From assembly GCF_037039395.1 (NCBI RefSeq), contig NZ_CP146242.1:310001-374000 (forward strand): DNA of 64,000 bases, written 5' to 3'. The stretch comes from Agrobacterium vitis. GTDB lineage: Bacteria; Pseudomonadota; Alphaproteobacteria; Rhizobiales; Rhizobiaceae. The position numbers were made by a program, and so were the translations under genes. Positions within the stretch are counted from its first letter, which is position 1; the number at the start of each line of letters is the position of its first letter. Below the pieces are notes generated by a model. That model saw only the letters and a program-made list of their open reading frames with translations. It was not told the DNA's origin and searched no databases. This document shows, piece after piece, positions 56,663-64,000 of the stretch.

Positions 56663-57607
56663 TTAAGACATCAACGCGGTCAGGGCCGCTTCGATATCGG
56701 CCGGCGAACCGACCGCCGTGCCGGTGATATTCTTGTCGATGCGCCGCACCAGACCGCTCAGCACCTTGCCAGCGCCGATCTCATAGAGAACCGAGACGGC
56801 ATTGTGGCTGAACCACTCCACCGTTTCACGCCAGCGCACCTGACCCGTCACCTGCTCCACCAACAGGCGGCGGATCTCGTTCGGGTCGCTTACGGGAACG
56901 GCGACGACATTGGCGATCAACGGCACGACAGGCGCCTTCATCTCGACCGTCGCCAAAGCCTGGGCCATGGCATCGGCTGCCGGGCCCATCAGTGCCGAAT
57001 GGAATGGTGCCGAGACCGGCAGCATGATGGCGCGCTTGGCGCCTTTTTCCGTCGCAAGCACTGATGCCTTTTCCACGGCAGCCTTCGCGCCGGAAATCAC
57101 CATCTGGCCGCCGCCATTGTCATTGGCGATCTGCACCGGGCCGTCGCTGCTGGCCGCCTTGCAGACCTTTTCGACATCGCCGTGCTCAAGGCCCAGGATT
57201 GCCGCCATGGCCCCGGCACCAACCGGAACTGCGGCCTGCATGGCATTGCCACGAATGCGCAGCAGGCGAGCGGTATCGGCAAGGCTGAACGTACCGGCGG
57301 CACAAAGCGCCGAATATTCACCGAGCGAGTGACCCGCCACATAGGACACTTTGCGCGCCAGCGAAAAACCACGCGCTTCCATGACCCGCAGCACCGCGAT
57401 GGACACCGCCATCAGCGCCGGCTGGGCATTGGTCGTCAAGGTCAGATCCTCGGCGGACCCGTTCCACATCACGTCCGACAGTTTCTGGCCGAGTGCATCG
57501 TCCACTTCGTCAAAAACCGTGCGGGCTTCCGGAAAAGCCTCAGCCAGATCCTTGCCCATTCCGACGACCTGGCTGCCCTGGCCCGGAAATGTAAATGCGA
57601 CACCCAT
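56663..57607 (-). CDS. fabD: Malonyl-CoA:ACP transacylase
   Basis: A 314-residue enzyme loading malonate on ACP. Oxyanion-hole FTFPGQGSQVVGMG, catalytic Ser in AGHSLGEYSAL (near 92) and His in PVSAPFHSALM (near 200) are intact. MGVAFTFPGQG at 57607 is the conserved start; the upstream open frame is intergenic. First gene of the fabD-fabG-acpP-fabF series, divergent from the aldo-keto reductase. Confidence 0.96.
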   Translation of the reverse strand: MGVAFTFPGQGSQVVGMGKDLAEAFPEARTVFDEVDDALGQKLSDVMWNGSAEDLTLTTNAQPALMAVSIAVLRVMEARGFSLARKVSYVAGHSLGEYSALCAAGTFSLADTARLLRIRGNAMQAAVPVGAGAMAAILGLEHGDVEKVCKAASSDGPVQIANDNGGGQMVISGAKAAVEKASVLATEKGAKRAIMLPVSAPFHSALMGPAADAMAQALATVEMKAPVVPLIANVVAVPVSDPNEIRRLLVEQVTGQVRWRETVEWFSHNAVSVLYEIGAGKVLSGLVRRIDKNITGTAVGSPADIEAALTALMS

Positions 57608-57813
57608 GCGGTACTCCCTGCTATTTTCCTCTCCAATTGACAAACTATCCCCGAGAGTCAAGCCTTGGAGGCAGTATCGACGCCTCAACCCCGGTGAAGT
57701 CACAGGCTTTGGAGGTGCATTGGCGGGTCTTGCGGATCGGAAAATTCCCTCTACATTCCGCCTCGATCCCTCCCTGCTCGCAAAGAGCTTTTTCAAAACC
57801 TGGACCATAGACC

Positions 57814-58857
57814 ATGAAATATAACAGGCTTGGCCGCACGGATATGTCCGTCTCCTCAATCTGCCTCGGCACCATGACCTGGGGAAGCCAGAATACCAAG
57901 GAAGACGCCTTCGCACAAATGGACTATGCCCTTGATAAGGGCGTGAATTTCTTTGACACCGCTGAGCTTTATCCCACCACGCCACTCTCTGCCGAAACCT
58001 ATACGGACACCGAGAAACTGATCGGCCTATGGTTTGAAAAAACCGGAAAACGCAAGGATGTGGTGCTCGCAACCAAGGTTGCAGGGGCCGGACGGCCCTA
58101 TATCCGGGGTGGTGCGCCGATCAATGCCGACACGATCCGCGAGGCGGTCGATGCCAGCTTGATGCGGCTGAAAACCGATTATATCGACCTCTATCAAATT
58201 CATTGGCCCAATCGTGGTCATTATCATTTCCGTGGTGTCTGGGGCTATGATCCGTCCAACCAGGACCGCGTCCAGGTGCTGGCCGAAATTACCGAAAAGC
58301 TCGAGGCTTTGCAGGACTGCGTCACCGCCGGAAAGATCCGCGCCATTGGCCTGTCGAACGAAACCACCTGGGGCACCCAGAAATTTCTGGATATCGCCGA
58401 GCAAAAAGGCCTGCCGCGCGTCGCCAGCGTGCAGAACGAATATAACCTGCTTTACCGTCCGCACGATCTCGACATGGCGGAACTGTCCCACCACGAACAG
58501 GTCGGGCTGCTGTCCTATTCGCCACTGGCTGGCGGCATCCTGAGCGGCAAATATCTCGGTGGCGCCAAGCCCGCCGGATCACGCGGCTCAATCAACGGCG
58601 ATATCGGTGGCCGTCTGACACCCCATCAGGAGCCCGCTACCCGCGCCTATCTGGAACTGGCGAAGCAGCATGGCCTCGACCCGTCGCAAATGGCGCTGGC
58701 CTTCTGCCTGACCCGTCCCTTCATGGCCTCGGTTATTATTGGCGCGACCAGCATGGAGCAGCTGAAAACCAATATTGGCGCTGCCGACATCACCCTGTCT
58801 GACGAAGTAATGAAGGGCATTGCCGCGATTTACCGGCAATATCCCATGCCGATCTGA
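57814..58857 (+). CDS. Aldo-keto reductase, Tas-like
   Basis: A 347-residue NADPH-dependent oxidoreductase of the (beta/alpha)8 AKR type. Catalytic tetrad: Asp and Tyr in NFFDTAELYP, Lys in LATKVAG and His in YQIHWPNRG. The overall sequence, including LGTMTWGSQN and VQNEYNLLYR, is closest to E. coli Tas. Physiological substrate unknown. A clear terminator follows. Confidence 0.9.
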   Translation: MKYNRLGRTDMSVSSICLGTMTWGSQNTKEDAFAQMDYALDKGVNFFDTAELYPTTPLSAETYTDTEKLIGLWFEKTGKRKDVVLATKVAGAGRPYIRGGAPINADTIREAVDASLMRLKTDYIDLYQIHWPNRGHYHFRGVWGYDPSNQDRVQVLAEITEKLEALQDCVTAGKIRAIGLSNETTWGTQKFLDIAEQKGLPRVASVQNEYNLLYRPHDLDMAELSHHEQVGLLSYSPLAGGILSGKYLGGAKPAGSRGSINGDIGGRLTPHQEPATRAYLELAKQHGLDPSQMALAFCLTRPFMASVIIGATSMEQLKTNIGAADITLSDEVMKGIAAIYRQYPMPI

Positions 58858-58880
58858 GACAATAACTACGCAAGTGACCT

Positions 58881-58908
58881 AGGGGCTGGATATTTCCGGC
58901 CCCTTTAT
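58881..58908 (+). terminator. Intrinsic terminator after the aldo-keto reductase
   Basis: AGGGGCTGG and CCGGCCCCT around ATATTT, followed by TTAT, 23 bases past the stop. Confidence 0.75.
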
Positions 58909-58917
58909 CGTTAACGG

Positions 58918-58942
58918 CTTGCTCACCGCGTTTTCAAGCAAG
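58918..58942. promoter_or_regulatory. CTTGCT/AGCAAG inverted repeat upstream of the RTX-like gene
   Basis: Six-bp arms about 13 bases apart, ahead of TTTACACTCCTTTATATATA which could hold promoter elements. Weak; listed as a candidate operator. Confidence 0.3.
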
Positions 58943-59013
58943 GCTGGCTTTACACTCCTTTATATATAAGTGTGCTCTTATCTTGTGGCTCGTACCGGGC
59001 ACGGAGAGCGCAC

Positions 59014-59919
59014 ATGAGCAGCATCAACAGTTTCTATCGCGACCCAAATGCCGTGGCCTATGCAAGCCAGCTGTTTTCCGGCAACAGCGCGGCCAAGCCT
59101 GCCACAACGACAAACACTGGCCATAGCCAATCTGATCGTGGCACAGTCTCCGACAGTGCCGGGCAAAGGGCACTGGCCCGCATCATCGAAATTCTCAGCC
59201 TTGGCGATAGCGGCAGCGCCGACCAGGCCGATGTCAGCGAAAGCCTTGGCTATATTACCAGCGTCACCGGCACGGAAAGCAATGACAGCCTGACCTTTAC
59301 CGGCCGCGGCGTCTATCAGGTCGAGACCGGCAATGGCGACGACAGCCTGGTGGCCAAAAGTGCCGCCATTGCGGGAATTGCACTTGGCGAGGGCAAGGAC
59401 AGCGTGAAGGCTAGCGCCGCCCTGCTCTCGGAGATCGACGGCGGAGCCGGTGATGACGACATCCAGTTAACCGGATCGCTGATCATGACTGTAAGCGGCG
59501 GCGACGGTAACGACACGATCAAAGCCTCCGGTGACACGCTTGCCAATATAGATGGCGGAGCTGGCGACGATACAATGTATCTCGAAGGCAGCCGCATTTT
59601 CGCCTCTGGCGGAACCGGCAATGATACGGTGACCATCAACCAAACACCCGGCAGCAATAGCGTGGCCGAATATGCCTTTGCCGCTGGCGACGGTCAGGAC
59701 AGCGTGACCACGGATGGGCCACTCTCTCTTCGATTGGGCGGATTTCAACAAAGCGATATCACCGTCACCGCTGGCACCAATAGCCTGATCCTGACCTTTG
59801 CAGGGTCGTCCGACAAGATGACCGTGACCTTTGACGGCGCGGCGGCCAAAGGCCCCACCCCAAGCTTTGCATTTGCCAATCATGATGGCCACCTGATCCT
59901 CCAGATCAAATCAGCCTGA
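59014..59919 (+). CDS. RTX-like calcium-binding protein
   Basis: A 301-residue protein rich in Gly/Asp nonapeptide-type repeats: GNGDDS, GGAGDDD, GGDGNDT, GGAGDDT and GGTGNDT between about residues 105 and 210, spaced about 19-20 residues apart like a beta-roll. No N-terminal signal peptide; the C-terminal part is hydrophobic and strand-rich, ending ILQIKSA. This suits type I secretion, but no secretion genes are nearby. No enzymatic domain is seen. GGAG precedes ATG 59014. An M4 protease gene follows 155 bases downstream. Confidence 0.75.
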   Translation: MSSINSFYRDPNAVAYASQLFSGNSAAKPATTTNTGHSQSDRGTVSDSAGQRALARIIEILSLGDSGSADQADVSESLGYITSVTGTESNDSLTFTGRGVYQVETGNGDDSLVAKSAAIAGIALGEGKDSVKASAALLSEIDGGAGDDDIQLTGSLIMTVSGGDGNDTIKASGDTLANIDGGAGDDTMYLEGSRIFASGGTGNDTVTINQTPGSNSVAEYAFAAGDGQDSVTTDGPLSLRLGGFQQSDITVTAGTNSLILTFAGSSDKMTVTFDGAAAKGPTPSFAFANHDGHLILQIKSA

Positions 59920-60074
59920 TCGCTTTTCCCAAGATTGTGTGATCTCCCCTGCTTGCCCGCGACTTTGTCTGGCAGGGCATGGAACCTGCTGGCGCCCTGA
60001 TCGTTTTCCCGAATAAATTTTAACGACACTTTATACTCCCCTCGGTGGAAATCTGATCAATCATGGAGGTTGCC

Positions 60075-61118
60075 ATGTGCCGCTATTGCCAAATCATTCC
60101 CGAAAAAGTGCTGATTGCCCTGTCACATGACCAGGATTTTCCAGCCGCCGTCCGCGAGCGGTTACAGGAAACCATGCATCACGACCATCAAGTGCGCCAG
60201 TTTCGAGACAGCGCCCGACAACTGACCATCGCCAAGCGGCCTTTTCGGGCGTTTTCCGTGACCGTGGCCCAGGCACCGGACATCCCGGTCTATACCTGCA
60301 ATAACGGCATGACCCTTCCCGGCGTGCAGATCGTCAATCCCGGTTCTTCAACGGACGCCCAGGTGAAGACCACATTCGACACCACGAGCGGGGTCGAGGA
60401 ATTCTACAGCAGCGTCTTCAAGCGCAATTCCATCGACGGCAATGGCATGACCATCCTGTCTTCGGTCCATTACGGCAAGGACTATAACAACGCCTTCTGG
60501 AACGGCTCGCAAATGGCCTATGGCGATGGTGACGGGGAAATTTTCACCCCGTTTTGCGAGAGCGCCGATGTGGTTGGCCATGAACTGACCCATGGCATCA
60601 CCCAATATACTTTGGGACTTGACTATGAAAACCAGCCGGGCGGGCTGAATGAGAGCTTGTCGGATGTATTCGGCAGCATGTTCAAGCAATGGACGAAAGG
60701 CCAGAGTGCCGATGAGGCCGATTGGCTGATCGGCAACGACATTCTTGGCTCAGCCGCGCGGCAGAAATATACCTGCCTGCGCGACATGGCCAATCCGCAA
60801 GCATCCCATTGCATGGCCGAGCAGATCAGCCATTTCAGCGATTACCGCGATGGCATGGACCCACACGAGAGCAGCGGCATCGCCAACCGCGCCTTTTATC
60901 TGGCAGCCACCCGCATCGGCGGCAAAAGCTGGGACAAGGCCGGGCAGATATGGTATGATGCGCTCACTCGCAATGGCAGCAACCCGGATATGACCATGGC
61001 GGAATTTGCGGAGGCGACCCGGGCCGGAACTGCCAGACTTTATCCGGGAGACGGATCGCTCGCTGAAGCGCTCGATACCGCCTGGAGCGATGTGGGACTG
61101 CAAAATGCTTCGGTCTGA
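60075..61118 (+). CDS. M4-family metalloprotease, protealysin-like
   Basis: A 347-residue thermolysin-type zinc protease. Zinc ligands: HELTH near 169-173 and Glu in GGLNESLSD near 191. The general acid His lies in DPHESSGIANRAFY near 266. The short N-terminal propeptide (MCRYCQIIPEKVLIALS) is of the protealysin kind and there is no classical signal peptide, so export may be unconventional or the enzyme may act inside. GGAGG lies 5 bases before ATG 60075. An emfourin-like inhibitor gene follows. Confidence 0.9.
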   Translation: MCRYCQIIPEKVLIALSHDQDFPAAVRERLQETMHHDHQVRQFRDSARQLTIAKRPFRAFSVTVAQAPDIPVYTCNNGMTLPGVQIVNPGSSTDAQVKTTFDTTSGVEEFYSSVFKRNSIDGNGMTILSSVHYGKDYNNAFWNGSQMAYGDGDGEIFTPFCESADVVGHELTHGITQYTLGLDYENQPGGLNESLSDVFGSMFKQWTKGQSADEADWLIGNDILGSAARQKYTCLRDMANPQASHCMAEQISHFSDYRDGMDPHESSGIANRAFYLAATRIGGKSWDKAGQIWYDALTRNGSNPDMTMAEFAEATRAGTARLYPGDGSLAEALDTAWSDVGLQNASV

Positions 61119-61172
61119 TGTGTTTGCCAAGGTCACGGCGACATTGATAAAGACCGTAAAGGTCAAAAGCGC

Positions 61173-61457
61173 ATGGATGAACTCATTCTTGAAAAAACGG
61201 GCGGCTTTGCAGGCTTCGGCGGCGCAAGATCGGCACTGCGCAGCGATGGGGTCTGCGCCGTCGAAAAGCTGAGCGCGGCCGAAAAACAGCTGATCGAAGA
61301 GTTTTTCCGGCAGTCTGTGCCTCAAACAGCCGCCGTGACGGATGGCTTTCGCTATCGCATCGTCTGGCCGTCACGTTTCGGCGACCAATCCGTGGAAGTG
61401 CCTGAAAGCCTGGTGCCGGATGAAATCAAGGCCGCTGTCAAGGATCGGCTCCGGTAA
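61173..61457 (+). CDS. Emfourin-like inhibitor of the M4 protease
   Basis: A 94-residue protein with the emfourin (M4in) pattern: N-terminal LEKTGGFAGFGGAR and C-terminal DGFRYRIVW, then EVPESLVPDEIKA. In Serratia the emfourin gene lies beside protealysin and its product blocks the enzyme. Here the gene starts 54 bases after the protease stop on the same strand, so a co-transcribed enzyme/inhibitor pair is likely. AAAGG precedes the ATG. Confidence 0.83.
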   Translation: MDELILEKTGGFAGFGGARSALRSDGVCAVEKLSAAEKQLIEEFFRQSVPQTAAVTDGFRYRIVWPSRFGDQSVEVPESLVPDEIKAAVKDRLR

Positions 61458-61762
61458 GATCGCCCACATAAGAATGCCTCGGTGCACAACCGATAGGTTT
61501 CCCCAGCTTTTTGCTTGCTTTCCGGCTGAAACCAGCTATAAGCCCGCTGTTCGCAACACCCGGTCTTTTGGCTGGTGGCTGAACGGAGGGCCGGCAGACT
61601 TGTTTTGCCGTCAGAAACGAAAAGCGTTTCGGCCTCCCGTGTCTCCGCTCTCGACCGTCTCGTACAACGCTTTTCTTGCCCCGGGCCATGCCCGTTCAGG
61701 AGCAGTCGTTGAGGCTTAGCGCCGATCCGGGTGATGATCACAGCAAGAAAGGCAAAGCTATC
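61458..61762 (+). other. Leader region of the rpsF operon
   Basis: About 305 bases before rpsF, presumably with the ribosomal-protein promoter and possibly an S6:S18 autoregulatory leader. I see no convincing hairpin with the CCG bulge and no gene. A frame starting at 61676 is an N-terminal extension of rpsF and is not used. Confidence 0.4.
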
Positions 61763-62224
61763 ATGGCTCTTTATGAACATGTATTCCTTGCCCGGCAGGA
61801 TATGTCCGCACAGCAGGTTGATGCCCTCGTAGAACAATACAAGGGTGTTATCGAAGCAAATGGCGGCAAAGTCGGGCGCGTAGAAAACTGGGGCCTGAAG
61901 TCCCTGACCTACCGTATCAACAAGAACCGCAAGGCTCACTACGCTCTCATGGACATCGATGCTCCGGCTGCTGCCGTGCACGAAGTCGAGCGTCAGATGC
62001 GCATCAACGAAGACGTTCTTCGTTACATGACCATCGCCGTTGAAGCCCACGAAGAAGGCCCGTCTGCCATGATGCAGAAGCGCGACCGCGACGACCGTCC
62101 GCGCCGCGATGGCGACCGTCCGGATCGTGGCGACCGCGGTGATCGTGGTGATCGTGGTCCCCGTGAAGGTGGCCGTGAAAGCTTTGGTGATCGTCCGCGC
62201 CGTCCGCGCGAAGATCGCGCATAA
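61763..62224 (+). CDS. rpsF: 30S ribosomal protein S6
   Basis: A 153-residue bS6 that pairs with S18 on the 30S platform. [20 protein letters not shown] and [19 protein letters not shown] are conserved. Residues about 112-153 form a charged tail with repeated DRG/RGD ([10 protein letters not shown]) and RPRR, longer than the compact core and typical of rhizobia. First gene of rpsF-rpsR-DUF2232-rplI. Confidence 0.97.
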   Translation: MALYEHVFLARQDMSAQQVDALVEQYKGVIEANGGKVGRVENWGLKSLTYRINKNRKAHYALMDIDAPAAAVHEVERQMRINEDVLRYMTIAVEAHEEGPSAMMQKRDRDDRPRRDGDRPDRGDRGDRGDRGPREGGRESFGDRPRRPREDRA

Positions 62225-62236
62225 GGAGATTTGACT

Positions 62237-62485
62237 ATGGCTGAAGTTTCCTCTTCCACGGTTCGTCGTCCGTTCCATCGCCGTCGCAAGACCTGCCCCT
62301 TCTCCGGCGCCAACGCTCCGAAGATCGACTACAAGGACGTGCGTCTGCTGCAGCGCTACATTTCCGAGCGCGGCAAGATCGTTCCCTCGCGGATCACGGC
62401 TGTTTCGCAGAAGAAGCAGCGCGAGCTGGCCAAGGCCATCAAGCGCGCCCGCTTCCTCGGCCTGCTGCCTTACGTCGTTGCGTAA
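62237..62485 (+). CDS. rpsR: 30S ribosomal protein S18
   Basis: An 82-residue bS18 binding S6 and 16S r[23 protein letters not shown] and [20 protein letters not shown] are diagnostic. AAGGAG lies 8 bases before ATG 62237; TTG 62231 is not needed. Confidence 0.98.
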   Translation: MAEVSSSTVRRPFHRRRKTCPFSGANAPKIDYKDVRLLQRYISERGKIVPSRITAVSQKKQRELAKAIKRARFLGLLPYVVA

Positions 62486-62649
62486 TTTGGGCGTCGTTGC
62501 TTAATCTAAGCTGACGTGACTTTGCGGCTCCCGTTTTCGGGGGCCGTCTCCCTTCCGCGATGGGCGTGGATCGGAACGGATAAATCCCATGTTGAGGTGC
62601 AGGCCGCTTGCCGGTATCGCCCTCTAACTGCCAGGCGCAGGACAGCGAC

Positions 62650-63687
62650 GTGAAACAATTGGACGGAAAATTGCTGCTGACCGGCTTTCTCGCCGGCGTG
62701 ACCGCCATCTTTTTGGTGCTGGCGGCCAATGCACAACCGTCTTTTTCTTCTGTTTTCTATGCGGCATCCGCCCTGCCCGTGATGATTGTCGGCCTGCGCT
62801 GGGGCAATGTTCCCGCCATCGTCGCCATCGTTACCGCAGCCTTTGCTGGCGCGCTGGCGGTCTCGCCGCTGTTTGCCTGCGCCATGGCCGTATTTACCCT
62901 TCTGCCAGCCGGCTGGATCAGCCATCTCGCCAATCTCGCCCGCCCGGCGTCTGAAATCGGCGGCCCGGACAAGCTGCTCGCCTGGTATCCCTTGTCGGAT
63001 ATCCTCATGCATCTCTGCGGATTGGTCTGTATCGGCGTTATCTTCCTCGGTGTGATGATCGGCTATGATGCTGAACTGGTCGGCACCATGATCGATGCGT
63101 TGATGCAGACGCTGACCGATCGCGATCCGACCGTTGCCGCCACCATGGGCAGCACCGCCGGGATCAAGTCCACCATGCTGCTGACCCTGCCGATCGTGCA
63201 GGGTGGCATGTGGGTCATCATGCTGTTTGCCGCCTATTACCTGGCAAGCCGGATCGTTGCTGCCTCAGGCAATGCGCTGCGTCCGCGCGAAGATATTCCC
63301 TCGGCGCTGCGCATGAACCGCAATGCGCCGTTCATCTTCCTGGCCGGCATCGTCGCCTGCTTTATCGGCGGCGTTCCGGCCCTGATCGGCGCAACTGTCT
63401 GCGGCACATTCGGGGCAGGCTTTCTGCTCGGCGGTTTTGCATCGCTGCATCAACGCACCCGTGGCAAGGAATGGCGCGTACCGGCGCTGATCCTCACCTA
63501 TATGGCGTCTCTTCTGGCCTTTCCGGCCTTCTTCATTGTCATTCTCGGCCTCATCGATACACGGCGGACCGTTGCCCTCACCCCACCGAGGACAACAGGA
63601 AAGCCCGATGCGGACGGCAAACCCGATGCGGGTCGCAAACCTGATTCAGACAGCAAGTCCGATGACGGCAACACACCCGAAACATGA
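62650..63687 (+). CDS. DUF2232 membrane protein
   Basis: A 345-residue integral membrane protein with about eight hydrophobic segments (for example LLLTGFLAGVTAIFLVLA, PVMIVGLRWGNVPAIVAIV). The position between rpsR and rplI is that of DUF2232 proteins in alphaproteobacteria; function unknown. The C-terminal 30 residues are polar with a repeated KPDA/KPDS pattern. GTG 62650 is the preferred start; TTG 62608 is possible. Confidence 0.83.
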   Translation: MKQLDGKLLLTGFLAGVTAIFLVLAANAQPSFSSVFYAASALPVMIVGLRWGNVPAIVAIVTAAFAGALAVSPLFACAMAVFTLLPAGWISHLANLARPASEIGGPDKLLAWYPLSDILMHLCGLVCIGVIFLGVMIGYDAELVGTMIDALMQTLTDRDPTVAATMGSTAGIKSTMLLTLPIVQGGMWVIMLFAAYYLASRIVAASGNALRPREDIPSALRMNRNAPFIFLAGIVACFIGGVPALIGATVCGTFGAGFLLGGFASLHQRTRGKEWRVPALILTYMASLLAFPAFFIVILGLIDTRRTVALTPPRTTGKPDADGKPDAGRKPDSDSKSDDGNTPET

Positions 63688-63732
63688 GCTTCCAAACTTG
63701 AATTGCCCAACTTGAATTGAAAGGAACATAGC

Positions 63733-64000
63733 ATGCAAGTCATTCTTCTCGAGCGCATCGCCAAGCTTGGCCAGATGGGCGAAGTGGTTAAGGTTCGCGA
63801 CGGCTTTGCCCGTAACTACCTGCTGCCAACCGGCAAGGCACTGCGCGCCAACGCCGCCAACAAGGCCCGTTTCGACGCCGAGCGCGCCACCCTCGAAGCC
63901 CGCAACCTCGAGCGCAAGTCCGAAGCCCAGACCGTTGCCGACGTTCTGAACGGCAAGTCGTTCATCGTCGTCCGTTCGGCTGGCGAAACCGGCCAGCTCT
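63733..64000 (+). CDS. rplI: 50S ribosomal protein L9, 5' part
   Basis: The first 89 codons of bL9, which is cut by the window end. [19 protein letters not shown] and [18 protein letters not shown] make the N-terminal rRNA-binding domain; the connecting helix follows. AAGGAA precedes the ATG. Confidence 0.97.
   Translation, partial: MQVILLERIAKLGQMGEVVKVRDGFARNYLLPTGKALRANAANKARFDAERATLEARNLERKSEAQTVADVLNGKSFIVVRSAGETGQL

Noticed and set aside
61458-61762. S6:S18 autoregulatory leader RNA
   Set aside because: Expected in front of rpsF, but I could not draw the characteristic hairpin with confidence.

Overview
This window comes from a GC-rich alphaproteobacterial chromosome. The gene set and order point to Rhizobiaceae (Agrobacterium/Allorhizobium/Rhizobium group). 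Indicators are the perM-hdaA-ppk-ppx cluster, the fabD-fabG-acpP-fabF-mltG-yicC-gmk cluster, rpsF-rpsR-DUF2232-rplI, divergent mntH/mntR, and short palindromic intergenic repeats of the rhizobial mosaic type. No rRNA, tRNA, CRISPR array, transposase or prophage was seen. This is mostly core chromosome with small accessory pieces.

Layout. 1-123 holds the 5' end of parC (minus). 428-1651 encodes an exported protein of unknown function. aspS and a FUSC-type membrane protein run leftwards (1731-4071). An MFS carrier, a Tat-exported multicopper oxidase, RNase D, a GNAT protein, an Rsm22-type methyltransferase and a broken DUF2891 gene run rightwards (4291-10983). mntH and mntR diverge at 12.3-12.6 kb. 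ppx, ppk, hdaA and perM lie on minus (13.1-19.0 kb). purM-purN is at 19.2-21.0 kb. A minus-strand molybdopterin oxidoreductase/NudK/YeeE-YedE group (21.1-24.7 kb) is followed by rlmJ, a GST and an outer-membrane beta-barrel protein. An SDR-uvrC pair and pgsA-moaD-moaE follow (27.4-31.7 kb), then ndk, another GST, an ABC-F ATPase, a chemoreceptor, holC and pepA. From 40.6 kb come a PAP2 phosphatase and the envelope operon lptF-lptG-lptD-surA-pdxA-rsmA. From 50 to 57.6 kb a long minus-strand block carries a methyltransferase, gmk, yicC, mltG, fabF, acpP, fabG and fabD. The right end has an aldo-keto reductase, an RTX-like calcium-binding protein, an M4 protease with its emfourin inhibitor, and rpsF-rpsR-DUF2232-rplI (cut by the window end).

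Themes. Many genes are translationally coupled by 1- or 4-base start/stop overlaps. Envelope biogenesis is heavily represented (LptF/G/D, SurA, MltG, PgsA, PAP2, FabD/G/F, ACP). Two coding sequences are broken as written: acpP carries one extra base in its last quarter, surprising in an essential gene and most simply a sequence error, and a DUF2891 gene has one in-frame TAA.

The least explained signals are non-coding. Two families of short palindromic repeats sit at gene ends and appear to supply or abut the stop codons of several genes (mntR, ppx, ppk, fabF and a YeeE/YedE half). A perfect 16-bp hairpin followed by a short T run, placed where aspS should terminate, lies inside the coding sequence of the next gene. 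A 10-codon mini-ORF overlaps the RNase D start. The clearest accessory module is the RTX-like protein / M4 protease / inhibitor group at 59-61.5 kb. No wholly new multi-gene system could be demonstrated from sequence alone.
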